Assembly (NCBI RefSeq): GCF_030551755.1
Contig: NZ_JAUPEC010000001.1
Coordinates: 124,001-188,000, forward strand
Direction of reading: 5' to 3'
DNA from: Pseudocolwellia sp. AS88
Lineage (GTDB): Bacteria; Pseudomonadota; Gammaproteobacteria; Enterobacterales; Alteromonadaceae
Length of the DNA stretch: 64,000 nucleotides
Under the pieces are notes generated by a model, which saw nothing but the letters and a program-made list of their open reading frames with translations, ran no database searches and was not told the DNA's origin. Numbering within the stretch: the first letter of the stretch is position 1; every line of letters starts with the position of its first letter. The position numbers and the translations under genes were made by a program. Shown one piece after another: positions 10,208-18,706 of this stretch.

Positions 10208-11140
10208 TTAAAGCTGAGTAATGTATTTAGCTGCTGTGGTATACCATTCAATTCCCCAGATAACATTAAAGCTGAAACTTATGGCTAATGAAGCAAATAA
10301 AGCTTGCGCTACATTGGCTTTAGGATGTGTTTGTTCAAATACTGCAGGAACTGCTATATAGGAAGCACTTGCACCTAATACAGCTAACAGTGCTGTTCCA
10401 CCATGGCTTAATCCTATTAACCATGCGGTAAATAATCCAATACTTGCCCCTACCAAAGGCATAACTAGTGCAAAACTTATGATAAATACTTTATTTGGAC
10501 CAATATCTGACACTTTACTACCTGCCAATGCACCCATGTGTACTAAGTAAAGGGCTAACATTACGCTAAACATTGGTTTTAAATCATGTGTCATTGGTTT
10601 AGCACTATCACCATATAAAGCACCAATCACCATACCTATAAGAATTAAAGCTAAGCTTTTATGCGCTAATATAGTTTTTACACTTAATTTATTCTTTTTA
10701 TCACTTAATAAATATAGCCCTAAAATTATGGCTGGCAATTCCAGTAACGCTACAAATAAATTAAGAGTAAGTTCATGGTAAATACCTTGTATATCTAAAA
10801 AACTTACCGCGACAGCAAAGGTACCAACACTCACTGAACCATAATGAGCAGCTAAGGTTATTGAGTCTGTTTTATCTAACTTTGAACCTACTTTAATAAA
10901 CATGAGTGCAACTAAGGTAATAAACAACCCCATAACAATGATTAAAGTACTTTGACCTACTAATGCAAAGCTAGCGTTTGCACTTATCGCTTGCCCACCT
11001 TTTAAACCTATAGTAATTAATAAAATATAGGTTATAAGTTGATAAGCTGCATCAGGCAATCTTAAATCAACTGAAAGTCGTTGAGCGATAAAGGCCATCA
11101 GAAAAAAGAAAGCAAGAATGTCGGGAAGAAATTGAGTCAT
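10208..11140 (-). CDS. Sodium-dependent bicarbonate transporter family permease (SbtA-like)
   Basis: A 310-aa, strongly hydrophobic protein with about ten predicted transmembrane helices and the SbtA/DUF897 signature regions (AYQLITYILLITIGLKGG near residue 32; AAHYGSVSVGTFAVAVSFL near residue 93; GGTALLAVLGASASYIAVPA near residue 246). Characterised cyanobacterial SbtA proteins import bicarbonate with Na+. No adjacent gene for the PII-like regulator SbtB was seen. Position upstream of ppc on the same strand and divergent from a LysR regulator suggests that it feeds bicarbonate to PEP carboxylase under LysR control. Transport of bicarbonate by this copy is inferred from family membership. Confidence 0.88.
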   Translation of the reverse strand: MTQFLPDILAFFFLMAFIAQRLSVDLRLPDAAYQLITYILLITIGLKGGQAISANASFALVGQSTLIIVMGLFITLVALMFIKVGSKLDKTDSITLAAHYGSVSVGTFAVAVSFLDIQGIYHELTLNLFVALLELPAIILGLYLLSDKKNKLSVKTILAHKSLALILIGMVIGALYGDSAKPMTHDLKPMFSVMLALYLVHMGALAGSKVSDIGPNKVFIISFALVMPLVGASIGLFTAWLIGLSHGGTALLAVLGASASYIAVPAVFEQTHPKANVAQALFASLAISFSFNVIWGIEWYTTAAKYITQL

Positions 11141-11196
11141 TACGTATAAATTTTGGTAGTTAATATGTGGGTTAATCTTACTTAGCTCTACAAATA

Positions 11197-11218
11197 ATTA
11201 AAAATATATATTTTTAAT
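11197..11218. promoter_or_regulatory. Perfect 22-bp palindrome in the sbtA/lysR divergent promoter region
   Basis: Self-complementary AT-rich sequence reading ATTAAAAATAT from each end. It lies between the divergent starts at 11140 and 11330 and is a candidate LysR operator, but its low complexity weakens the case. Confidence 0.4.
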
Positions 11219-11223
11219 ATAAA

Positions 11224-11243
11224 GTATAGTTATTTATCTATAC
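11224..11243. promoter_or_regulatory. Inverted repeat GTATAG-N8-CTATAC, candidate LysR box
   Basis: Dyad GTATAG (11224-11229) / CTATAC (11238-11243). It contains a T-N11-A spacing, as in LysR-type operators, and is placed about 90 bp from each divergent start. Activator binding is inference. Confidence 0.4.
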
Positions 11244-11329
11244 CTTGTTTGTTATACTTACAATTATTAATTATTTGAATGATCCTGTTATTTAAGATTA
11301 TTTGTTACGTGAAAAGGTTTTAGCTTTTT

Positions 11330-12256
11330 ATGGCCAACAGAACCCCCACATTACGTCAGTTACAAATATTTTTAGCTTTGTCTGAACATAAGAATATTTC
11401 GCGAGTTGCTGAAACTTTGCATATTTCTCAACCCTCTGTATCTATTCAATTAAAAAACCTAACTGATGTGTTGGGTATGCAGCTTTATAATGTAAATGGA
11501 CGAAGTGTTGAATTAACAGAAGCAGGAGAAGCTACTGTTAAGAGCGCGCGTGAAATGTTTTTCTCGCTTGATAAGTTACATATAGAGTTAGATGATCTGA
11601 AGGGCATTAAGTCAGGGGTATTAAAGTTGTCGGTTGTTTCAACGGCAAAATATTTTTTACCTATTTTACTTGGCCAATTTTGTAAACGTTATCCACTAAT
11701 CGATGTTGAATTGAATGTAGGAAATCGACAGGAAATTATTAAACGCTTTAATCAAAACAAAGATGATTTTTATGTTTTCAGTCAATGTCCCGAATCTGAT
11801 AATTTAATAGCAGAACCGTTTTTAGATAATCCTTTAGTCGTTGTTGCACCTGCTAATCATGAATTAACTAAGAAAATGCCTATTAGTTTAAATCGTTTGG
11901 CTCACTATCCTTTTTTATTAAGAGAAATAGGTTCTGGAACACGTCGTTGTATTGATGACTTTTGTAAGTTACATAAGATTAAGCTGAAAGCGAAAATGAC
12001 TATTGAAAGTAATGCTGCTATTAAACATTCTGTCGCAGCTGACTTGGGCTTAGCGATATTGAGTAGCCACACTTTAGATTATATGCAAGATTCAAGTTTA
12101 GCGATATTAGACGTTGAGCACTTTCCTTTGAAAAGCCAGTGGTATTTGGTGCGTACTAAAAATAGAAATCAAACGGCGTTAGCTGAATTGTTTCATGAAT
12201 ATTTACAAAATGAAGGTTTATCTACGCTACAAAAAATAGCGAAAACCAAAGCTTAA
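11330..12256 (+). CDS. LysR family transcriptional regulator
   Basis: The 308-aa protein has an N-terminal winged helix-turn-helix (residues about 5-65, TLRQLQIFLALSEHKNISRVAETLHISQPSVS...) and a periplasmic-binding-like effector domain (about 92-295). The TLRQLQIF start and SQPSVSIQLKNL helix resemble the CbbR/CmpR branch, which in autotrophs controls CO2 fixation and bicarbonate uptake. It is divergently transcribed from the SbtA-like gene with two dyads between them, so it most likely regulates that transporter and perhaps ppc. The effector is unknown. The ATG at 11330 is the natural start, since the HTH begins within ten residues. Confidence 0.93.
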   Translation: MANRTPTLRQLQIFLALSEHKNISRVAETLHISQPSVSIQLKNLTDVLGMQLYNVNGRSVELTEAGEATVKSAREMFFSLDKLHIELDDLKGIKSGVLKLSVVSTAKYFLPILLGQFCKRYPLIDVELNVGNRQEIIKRFNQNKDDFYVFSQCPESDNLIAEPFLDNPLVVVAPANHELTKKMPISLNRLAHYPFLLREIGSGTRRCIDDFCKLHKIKLKAKMTIESNAAIKHSVAADLGLAILSSHTLDYMQDSSLAILDVEHFPLKSQWYLVRTKNRNQTALAELFHEYLQNEGLSTLQKIAKTKA

Positions 12257-12270
12257 TGCTAAAAAAATTG

Positions 12271-12303
12271 TATAAAAAAAGCCTTCAATTAAATCGAAGG
12301 CTT
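12271..12303 (-). terminator. Terminator between lysR and sodB (convergent)
   Basis: Stem AAGCCTTC (12279-12286) / GAAGGCTT (12296-12303). On the minus strand it is followed by TTTTTTTATA, so it mainly ends sodB; on the plus strand the tail is weak. Confidence 0.75.
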
Positions 12304-12361
12304 CTTGATAAGGTGTTCAGTACTTAGTTAACAAGTAATAGCAATTAAGCTAAAGGTTTGA

Positions 12362-12943
12362 TTAAGCAAAGTTAGCTGAAGCAAATTCCCAGTTAGCTAA
12401 AGCATAGAATGCTTCCATGTAGCTAGGACGTAAGTTACGGTAATCAATGTAGTAAGCATGTTCCCATAAATCTACAGTAATTAGTGGTGTAACACCTTCA
12501 TCAGTTAATGGTGTAGCAGCATTAGACGTGTTAACGATTGCTAAAGAACCATCAGCGTTTTTAACTAACCATGTCCAGCTTGAACCAAAGTTGTTAATTG
12601 CGCTGTCTGTGAATTTTGCTTGAAATTCAGCAAAAGAACCAAAAGTAGCGTTGATAGCATCAGCTAAAGCGCCAGTAGGTTCGCCGCCGCCGTTAGGGCT
12701 TAAGCTGTTCCAGTAAAAAGTGTGGTTCCAGATTTGTGCTGCATTGTTAAAAATACCAGCTGAAGATGTTTTAACGATATCTTCAAGAGATTTAGATTCA
12801 AATTCAGTACCTTTAATTAAACCGTTAAGCTTAACAACGTATGTGTTGTGATGCTTACCGTAATGGAACTCTAATGTTTCTTGTGAAATGTGTGGTGCCA
12901 ACGCATCCATAGCATATGGTAATGCTGGTAATTCAATAGCCAT
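12362..12943 (-). CDS. sodB: Superoxide dismutase [Fe]
   Basis: Converts superoxide to oxygen and hydrogen peroxide in the cytoplasm. The 193-aa protein is full length. The metal ligands of the Fe/Mn family are visible: His27 (FHYGKHH), a His in the NHTFYW segment, and Asp and His in [14 protein letters not shown]. The [10 protein letters not shown] and GSSWTWLV motifs with a short C-terminus fit the Fe-type SodB. No signal peptide is present. The start at 12943 follows GGAGAGAAG. The 5' region carries a 14-bp perfect palindrome. It is divergent from grxD, an iron-sulfur/redox gene. Confidence 0.97.
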   Translation of the reverse strand: MAIELPALPYAMDALAPHISQETLEFHYGKHHNTYVVKLNGLIKGTEFESKSLEDIVKTSSAGIFNNAAQIWNHTFYWNSLSPNGGGEPTGALADAINATFGSFAEFQAKFTDSAINNFGSSWTWLVKNADGSLAIVNTSNAATPLTDEGVTPLITVDLWEHAYYIDYRNLRPSYMEAFYALANWEFASANFA

Positions 12944-13064
12944 TCTTCTCTCCAGAAAATGTAATTAAAAATATATATTCTTATACGATATATTAAAGAA
13001 TTAGTTTGTTTTTATGTTAAACCTAGTAAACTACTCGGGTATTAATAAACCTTACTTAGTTTAA

Positions 13065-13078
13065 CCCAATATATTGGG
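13065..13078. promoter_or_regulatory. 14-bp perfect palindrome CCCAATATATTGGG upstream of sodB
   Basis: The palindrome is flanked by TTAA on the left and, after one base, TTAA on the right, giving an almost symmetrical 23-bp site about 120 bp from the sodB start. Candidate operator; it does not match the Fur consensus. Confidence 0.35.
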
Positions 13079-13187
13079 ATTAACATTGATTTTATCAAGG
13101 TTAGTAAGTTTTAATAGTTAACAATTATATTTGTAAAAAGGTTTGTTACAAATAATGGCATTGTATAAATGTATTTTGCCACCATTA

Positions 13188-13203
13188 TATAGTCGAGACT
13201 ATA
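13188..13203. promoter_or_regulatory. 16-bp perfect palindrome TATAGTCGAGACTATA
   Basis: Self-complementary site whose right end overlaps the left end of the MITE-like element at 13200. It is about 140 bp from the grxD start. Could be an operator or part of the element's insertion target. Confidence 0.3.
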
Positions 13204-13305
13204 CCCAAACCACTTCAACATTTAACAACGCTAAGATTAAATGCTTAGGTTACTTACAGTTAGCTTAAACAAGTGCTAACAGATGTTTAAGGTGGTTTGG
13301 GTATA
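13200..13305. repeat. MITE-like element with 22-bp terminal inverted repeats in the grxD promoter region
   Basis: The left end TATACCCAAACCACTTCAAC (13200-13219, continuing to 13221) is mirrored by the right end at 13283-13305 (TTAAGGTGGTTTGGGTATA), with one mismatch and one extra base. Inside are two short hairpins: CTAAG (13231-13235) / CTTAG (13244-13248), and GTTAGC (13259-13264) / GCTAAC (13275-13280). The roughly 106-bp size, TA-flanked ends and lack of coding capacity fit a non-autonomous miniature element. Family and copy number cannot be judged from one window. Confidence 0.6.
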
Positions 13306-13342
13306 TATCATACAGTCAAGTTCATTAAATATAGAGGTTACC

Positions 13343-13678
13343 ATGGATACGATCGAACGTATTAAGCAACAAATAGCTGAAAACTCAGTACTACTTTACA
13401 TGAAAGGTTCACCTAAGCTTCCTAGCTGTGGCTTTTCGTCTCAAGCGTCTCAAGCACTTATTTCATGTGAAGAAAAGTTTGCATACGTAGATATTTTACA
13501 AGATCCAGAAATTAGAGCTGAATTACCAAAGTATGCTGATTGGCCTACATTCCCACAATTATGGGTTGATGGTGAGCTTGTTGGTGGTTGTGACATTATT
13601 ATTGAAATGTTTCAACAAGGTGAATTACAGACTTTAATTAAAGAGTCTGCAGCAAAAAATAATTCAGAAGAAGCTTAG
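13343..13678 (+). CDS. grxD: Monothiol glutaredoxin Grx4-type
   Basis: Class II glutaredoxin that binds and delivers [2Fe-2S] clusters, usually with BolA partners. The CGFS active site (LPSCGFSSQA) and the WPTFPQLWVDGELVGGCDI segment that forms the glutathione site are intact; length 111 aa. The ATG at 13343 is chosen because GAGG sits 7 bases upstream and MDTIERIKQQI matches family N-termini. An in-frame ATG 60 bases earlier falls in the terminal repeat of the MITE-like element and would add 20 unrelated residues. It is grouped with sodB and a peroxiredoxin gene, consistent with redox and iron homeostasis. Confidence 0.95.
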   Translation: MDTIERIKQQIAENSVLLYMKGSPKLPSCGFSSQASQALISCEEKFAYVDILQDPEIRAELPKYADWPTFPQLWVDGELVGGCDIIIEMFQQGELQTLIKESAAKNNSEEA

Positions 13679-13786
13679 TTTTTTTAAAAATAATCTTGAA
13701 AAGTTAACATTCATCACAATAATGGGTAGTGTTAACTAAATAATTTAACCTTTATGGTTTTTTAAATTTATAAAAAGGAAAATAAA

Positions 13787-14392
13787 ATGAGTGTATTAGT
13801 TGGTCGTTCAGCACCAGACTTCACAGCAGCAGCAGTACTAGGTACTGGTGAAATTGTAGATAGCTTTACTTTATCAGAAGCGATTAAAGGTAAAAAAGCC
13901 GTTGTATTTTTCTACCCTTTAGATTTTACATTTGTTTGTCCTTCAGAATTATTAGCTTTTGATCACCGTATGGATGAATTCACAAGCCGTGGCGTTGAAG
14001 TAATTGGTGTTTCTATCGATTCACAATTTTCTCACAATGCTTGGAGAAACACTCCAGTAAACGAAGGTGGTATTGGTCCAGTTAAATACACTTTGGTTGC
14101 TGATACAAAGCATACAATCTGTCAAGCATACGATGTTGAGCATCCAGAAGCTGGTGTTGCTTTCCGTGGTTCTTTCTTAATTGATGAAGAAGGTAACGTA
14201 CGTCATCAAGTAGTTAACGATTTACCATTAGGTCGTAACGTTGATGAAATGATCCGTATGGTTGATGCATTACAATTCCACCAAGAACACGGTGAAGTTT
14301 GTCCTGCAGGCTGGAACAAAGGTGATAAAGGTATGACTGCTTCTCCAGACGGTGTTGCTGCATACTTATCTGATAACGCTGACAAGTTATAA
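13787..14392 (+). CDS. Typical 2-Cys peroxiredoxin (AhpC/TSA family)
   Basis: Thiol peroxidase that reduces hydrogen peroxide and organic peroxides. Peroxidatic Cys51 lies in FTFVCPSE with the PxxxT/SxxC context, and the resolving cysteine is in the C-terminal EVCPAGW motif, so it is a typical 2-Cys enzyme; length 201 aa. The C-terminal tail after EVCPAGW is long, as in the Prx1 subgroup (thioredoxin-reduced) rather than the AhpF-dependent AhpC. The start at 13787 follows AAAAGGAAAATAAA. It lies 108 bases after grxD and may be a separate transcript. A strong terminator follows. Confidence 0.95.
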   Translation: MSVLVGRSAPDFTAAAVLGTGEIVDSFTLSEAIKGKKAVVFFYPLDFTFVCPSELLAFDHRMDEFTSRGVEVIGVSIDSQFSHNAWRNTPVNEGGIGPVKYTLVADTKHTICQAYDVEHPEAGVAFRGSFLIDEEGNVRHQVVNDLPLGRNVDEMIRMVDALQFHQEHGEVCPAGWNKGDKGMTASPDGVAAYLSDNADKL

Positions 14393-14431
14393 TATTGTTT
14401 TAAACAAGTTATAATTTAGCTCGTAAAATGG

Positions 14432-14459
14432 AAAGCCACTTAATTAAGTGGCTTTTTTT
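14432..14459 (+). terminator. Terminator after the peroxiredoxin gene
   Basis: Uninterrupted palindrome from 14432 to 14455 (AAAGCCACTTAA and its complement) followed by TTTT on the plus strand. Its A-rich left end lets it act on the opposite strand too, for the convergent zinc-ribbon gene. Confidence 0.85.
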
Positions 14460-14494
14460 ATGTTTATTAAATGGGTATATACTCAGTGAACCAA

Positions 14495-15085
14495 CTAAAA
14501 TCCGCGAAAGAATATTCTTTTAAAACTATATTTATTCAACATTTTTTGCATCAATTCAACATCTGAAATTCGATCATCTAATGCTTCAATTTGTAGTTCG
14601 TGTTTCACTAGTTTATTGTCTTGTGATTTATCTAAACCACCACTGGCTACAAAGTTTCTAATAAACTCTAGTTCACCTTTATCTAACCAAATACCACAAT
14701 TAATACAAGAATCTATAAGCACACCTGATATAGACTTGAAATTACGACGCGACATCATTTTTTTACAATTTGCACATGGCAGGTATTTTTCTGATGCGGG
14801 TAAACTTGGGCGCATGTATAGCGGGTTGCTGTTGTCATCTCGGTAAACATCAAACTCTGAGGTGAGCACCGCAAATTCGTCAGGTTGAAGCCATATGCCT
14901 TCACAGGTATTGCACCTATCAAGTTCATGATTTCGGTAAATGTATTCGTCTAATTTTGTTGTGCAGCGAGGACATGATTTTATTTTAGATTGTTGGACCG
15001 ATTTCATGCTTCCATTACACATAGGGCAATGGCGAATGGTTGTTTTAACGATATGATTACAAGATGAGCATTGAGAACTAGCCAT
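14495..15085 (-). CDS. Zinc-ribbon (zf-TFIIB-like) domain protein
   Basis: A 196-aa protein with three to four paired CxxC knuckles: CSSC/CPMC near the N-terminus (4-22), CPRC/CNTC with the typical EGIWLQPDEF tail (about 38-68), and CANC/CINC with GIWLDKGELEF (about 103-140). The repeated 'GxWLD/QxxEL/F' after the second knuckle is the zf-TFIIB signature. A basic, helical C-terminus follows. The molecular function of bacterial members is not established. It is a single gene, with its start at 15085 behind AAGGATATTT. Confidence 0.85.
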   Translation of the reverse strand: MASSQCSSCNHIVKTTIRHCPMCNGSMKSVQQSKIKSCPRCTTKLDEYIYRNHELDRCNTCEGIWLQPDEFAVLTSEFDVYRDDNSNPLYMRPSLPASEKYLPCANCKKMMSRRNFKSISGVLIDSCINCGIWLDKGELEFIRNFVASGGLDKSQDNKLVKHELQIEALDDRISDVELMQKMLNKYSFKRIFFRGF

Positions 15086-15225
15086 AAATATCCTTATTTA
15101 TTGTGGTTAAAGTACTTTATAAGGTTTTGTATAACATACACTAATTAACTTTATTATTTAACGGATATAAGATTTTTATTGAAACAGGCATTGTTGATTC
15201 ATACTTACAGTGGGTAGCTATTATA

Positions 15226-16284
15226 TTACCCTTTTGTAATGTCCTTAATCATTGGCACAATATGATAACCACTTGAACGCTTAATTGTTTGCGATGGTGT
15301 TTCACCAAACAGATGTTTATATTGTGAGTTGAATGTGGCTATATGATAAAAGCCAAAATCTAATGCAAGATCAGCAATAATAATATCCTTGTCTTCGCTA
15401 TTTAATAAAATACGTCTGATCTCGTTAAGCCGACAATCTCTAATATATTGAATGGGAGAGATACCAAATCCGTGCTCAAAACAATATTGTAAAGTACGTC
15501 TGCCTACACCGGTAATTTTGCATAACTCAGAAATAGTGAGAGGGTAACTACTGGTTTCTTTTACATAATTGGTGATGTCAGCTACCACTTTTTGGATAGT
15601 TAGATTAGTCGTTAAATGTGTAACCTTAGGATCGGTATAATCGTATTCTGTTCTTGATAATAAATCGGCAACTTTAGAAGTGATCAACGGGCTTAGTTTA
15701 GTTAGTCGAGAAAGGTTATTTTGATCTAAAATCTCACTATTACCTATTGTCGAATTATTCGTATTAAGTACTAGGTTTATTATCTTTGCTAATTCATAAG
15801 TTACGTAATGGTTAGGCGCTGATACTTGCATATTGGTACTTTGATTTTGCCATAGCTCAATATCTGGTCCCACCATTTCTTTACTCAAACTTTCTTTATT
15901 GATCACTAAGCCATAAATAGAAAAATCTGAAGGGGTGAGTAGTTCAAATTCAACGCCTGAAGGGCGTGTCATTATTTGGCCTGCAAGGATCTCTTGATTA
16001 TTTATTTTGGGTCGTTGCTGTTGCAATGAAAAACCTAGCCATAAATTATCTTCATTGATAGAGCATTGTTGTAATAAAGTGCGGTTTGTAAATTCTTCAA
16101 AGAAATGAATACCATCTAACTTTAATTCATCTAAATACCCATTGAACGTACCGCTACTGTGTTGATTATAGCGTTGCTCCCATTGAACTAGGCTTTCTGC
16201 TTGTTGGTTTACATCGAAGGTAAACGATTTGCACCTTTTTAGTGTAGAAGAGGAACTAATATGGTGCTGTTTTAAAATACTCAT
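15226..16284 (-). CDS. eutR: AraC family regulator, probable ethanolamine operon activator (EutR-like)
   Basis: The 352-aa length matches EutR (about 350). The C-terminal AraC DNA-binding domain (about 240-340) has two helix-turn-helices (ISELCKITGVGRRTLQYCFEHGFGISP and the segment ending HLFGETPSQTIKR). The first 230 residues would be the effector domain. It is divergent from eutB with 170 bases between starts, which is the main reason for assigning it to ethanolamine control. Known EutR responds to ethanolamine plus adenosylcobalamin. A perfect TGCATTAA dyad lies 20 bases from its start and may be an autoregulatory site. The symbol rests on context plus size. Confidence 0.8.
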   Translation of the reverse strand: MSILKQHHISSSSTLKRCKSFTFDVNQQAESLVQWEQRYNQHSSGTFNGYLDELKLDGIHFFEEFTNRTLLQQCSINEDNLWLGFSLQQQRPKINNQEILAGQIMTRPSGVEFELLTPSDFSIYGLVINKESLSKEMVGPDIELWQNQSTNMQVSAPNHYVTYELAKIINLVLNTNNSTIGNSEILDQNNLSRLTKLSPLITSKVADLLSRTEYDYTDPKVTHLTTNLTIQKVVADITNYVKETSSYPLTISELCKITGVGRRTLQYCFEHGFGISPIQYIRDCRLNEIRRILLNSEDKDIIIADLALDFGFYHIATFNSQYKHLFGETPSQTIKRSSGYHIVPMIKDITKG

Positions 16285-16304
16285 ACATCCTCCTATATCA
16301 TTTG

Positions 16305-16321
16305 TGCATTAAATTAATGCA
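16305..16321. promoter_or_regulatory. Perfect dyad TGCATTAA-A-TTAATGCA between eutR-like gene and eutB
   Basis: Eight-base arms separated by one base, 20 bases upstream of the regulator start and about 133 bases upstream of eutB. Candidate operator for the divergent promoters. Confidence 0.45.
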
Positions 16322-16454
16322 TAAAACCTATATCTTATTGTTTTTAAATACTTGTTCTTGATTGCGCAATAGCGTTATTTGGTTGGAATGATCTAAGCTA
16401 CTATATCTTTCATCGTTTGCAAAGTTTGCGCCTAATTTATTTAAGGTATTTAAA

Positions 16455-17855
16455 ATGTCTAATTATCGCTATCAGTTAGGAACTCATGTTTATCAATTTG
16501 ATAACCTTGCTGATCTGATGGCAAAAGCTTCTCCTATGAGATCAGGAGATCAACTTGCTGGTGTTGCTGCACTCTCAGCAGAGCAAAGAGGTGTAGCTCA
16601 AATGTTATTGGCAGAGTTGCCATTAAAGGTTTTTCTTCAAGAAACAGTTATTCCTTATGAAATAGATGAAATAACGCGTTTAATTATAGATGAGCACGAT
16701 GCGAGTGCATTCTCTGAGATTTCTCACTTAACCGTTGGTGATTTTCGTAATTGGTTGTTGCAAGAAGCTACCACTGAAGTTGAGTTTAAACGTATTCGTG
16801 CCGGCATAACACCTGAGATGGTTGCAGCGGTAAGTAAAATTATGCGTAACCAAGATCTTATTTTAGTGGCTAAAAAATGCAATATCGTAACTAAATTTCG
16901 TAACACCATAGGTTTACCGGGACATTTATCTACTCGCTTACAACCTAATCATCCGACTGATGATGTTAATGGTATTGCGGCTACTATTTTTGATGGTTTG
17001 ATGTATGGCAGTGGTGACGCTGTTTTAGGGATTAATCCTGCTACCGATAGTGTTTCTCAAGCTGTTAAGTTAATGAAGTTGATGGATGATGTTATTCAAC
17101 ATTATGAGATCCCTACTCAATCTTGTGTTCTAACCCATGTAACAAACACTATTGAAGCTATTGAGCTAGGTGCTCCAGTTGATCTGGTTTTTCAATCTAT
17201 TGGTGGCACTGAAGCCACTAACCAGGGGTTTGGCGTTAATCTAAATATTTTAGATGAAGCTCATAAAGCGGCTTTAGAGTTAAAGCGTGGCACGGTTGGT
17301 AATAACGTTATGTATTTTGAAACAGGTCAAGGTAGTGCGCTTTCAGCTAATGGTCATCATGGTGTTGACCAACAAACCTGTGAAACCCGAGCTTATGCGG
17401 TAGCGCGTAAGTTTGCTCCTTTACTCGTTAACACTGTTGTTGGATTTATTGGTCCTGAATATTTGTTTGATGGTAAGCAAATTATTCGTGCAGGTTTGGA
17501 GGATCATTTTTGCGGCAAGCTTTTAGGTTTACCTATGGGCTGTGATATTTGTTACACCAATCACGCTTATGCAGACCAAAATGACATGGATAATTTGTTG
17601 ACCTTGTTAGGTGTGGCTGAATGTTCATTTATCATGGGCATACCAGGTTCAGACGATATTATGCTGAATTATCAAACTACGTCTTTTCATGATGCTTTAT
17701 ACGCTCGCCAAGTATTAGGTCTTCGTCCAGCTCCCGAATTTGATTTATGGCTTAAAAAGATGCAAATCTCGCCAGATCATGGACTCACTCAATTAACTAA
17801 TAAGTTACCAGATAGCTTTGCTCATCCTTTAAATATGATTAAGGAACAGTTATGA
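16455..17855 (+). CDS. eutB: Ethanolamine ammonia-lyase large subunit
   Basis: With EutC, the adenosylcobalamin-dependent enzyme splits ethanolamine into acetaldehyde and ammonia. The 466-aa protein is full length. Family segments are visible: GDQLAGVAALS, RIRAGITPEMVAAVSKIMRNQDL, GLPGHLSTRLQPNHPTDD, QSIGGTEATNQGFG, FETGQGSALSANGHHG and the C-terminal PGSDDIMLNYQTTSFHDA. The start at 16455 follows TTAAGG. It overlaps eutC by four bases (ATGA), indicating translational coupling. No reactivase (eutA) or shell genes are nearby, so this is the minimal cytosolic pathway. Confidence 0.98.
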   Translation: MSNYRYQLGTHVYQFDNLADLMAKASPMRSGDQLAGVAALSAEQRGVAQMLLAELPLKVFLQETVIPYEIDEITRLIIDEHDASAFSEISHLTVGDFRNWLLQEATTEVEFKRIRAGITPEMVAAVSKIMRNQDLILVAKKCNIVTKFRNTIGLPGHLSTRLQPNHPTDDVNGIAATIFDGLMYGSGDAVLGINPATDSVSQAVKLMKLMDDVIQHYEIPTQSCVLTHVTNTIEAIELGAPVDLVFQSIGGTEATNQGFGVNLNILDEAHKAALELKRGTVGNNVMYFETGQGSALSANGHHGVDQQTCETRAYAVARKFAPLLVNTVVGFIGPEYLFDGKQIIRAGLEDHFCGKLLGLPMGCDICYTNHAYADQNDMDNLLTLLGVAECSFIMGIPGSDDIMLNYQTTSFHDALYARQVLGLRPAPEFDLWLKKMQISPDHGLTQLTNKLPDSFAHPLNMIKEQL

Positions 17856-18688
17856 GCAATATCAAATCCTCTGAACAAAATATTGTTCAAAAAGATCCAT
17901 GGGAAAAGTTACGCCAATTTACCGATGCACGTATTGGATTAGGCCGTGTAGGAACCAGTATTCCTACCGAAGAGTTATTACGCTTTCAGCTTTCACATGC
18001 TCAAGCTATTGACGCAGTACATGTACCATTAGATGTTGAACAACTAGCAGAACAATTTGGGCAATCTGAATTACTTCAACCTTATTTACCTCTGCAGGTA
18101 TTACATAGTAAAGCTCGTGATCGTATGGAGTATTTACAACGTCCTGATTTAGGTCGCCAATTAGATGAAGTTTCTATTTCTAAATTACAGCGATCTCCTG
18201 ATCGCCGTTACGATTTAGTGTTTGTTGTTGCTGACGGTTTATCTTCTTATGCAATTAGTCATCATGCCAAAGCCTTTATCGAATTATTTATTAATCAATT
18301 ACATGAAGACTCAAATAAAGATTGGCACATAGCACCTATTTGCGTTGTTCAGCAAGGGCGTGTGGCTGTTGGTGATGATGTGTGTGAGGCGTTAAATGCT
18401 AAGCAGTTGATCTTACTGATTGGCGAACGTCCAGGCTTAAGTTCACCAGACAGCATGGGCTTATATTTAACATGGAATGCTAAACGTGGTACCGAAGATT
18501 CTTTAAGGAATTGTATTTCAAATATACGTCCTGAAGGTTTGAAATATCACGCAGCGGCGCACAAAGGGTATTACTTATTAAATGAATCGCACCGAAGAGA
18601 GCTCTCAGGTGTGAGTCTTAAAGATCGTTCAGATGACTCACTACTTGAAGTAACTGATACACAACAATTCTGTTTAACAAAAAAATAA
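17852..18688 (+). CDS. eutC: Ethanolamine ammonia-lyase small subunit
   Basis: Partner of EutB; completes the cobalamin-binding enzyme. The 278-aa length is typical. Conserved EutC stretches include WEKLRQFTDARIGLGRVGTS, LQRPDLGRQL, DLVFVVADGLSSYAI, LLIGERPGLSSPDSMG and the YLTWNAKRGTEDSLRNCISN region. The ATG lies within the eutB stop overlap, and GGAACAG upstream provides the binding site. It is followed 18 bases later by the permease gene, so the three genes form one operon. Confidence 0.97.
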   Translation: MSNIKSSEQNIVQKDPWEKLRQFTDARIGLGRVGTSIPTEELLRFQLSHAQAIDAVHVPLDVEQLAEQFGQSELLQPYLPLQVLHSKARDRMEYLQRPDLGRQLDEVSISKLQRSPDRRYDLVFVVADGLSSYAISHHAKAFIELFINQLHEDSNKDWHIAPICVVQQGRVAVGDDVCEALNAKQLILLIGERPGLSSPDSMGLYLTWNAKRGTEDSLRNCISNIRPEGLKYHAAAHKGYYLLNESHRRELSGVSLKDRSDDSLLEVTDTQQFCLTKK

Positions 18689-18706
18689 TAAAGTAGAGGA
18701 AGTTTT

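Noticed and set aside
13283-13342. Upstream in-frame start for grxD
   Set aside because: The added 20 residues come from the MITE-like terminal repeat, have no binding site and are unlike Grx4 N-termini; ATG 13343 has GAGG.
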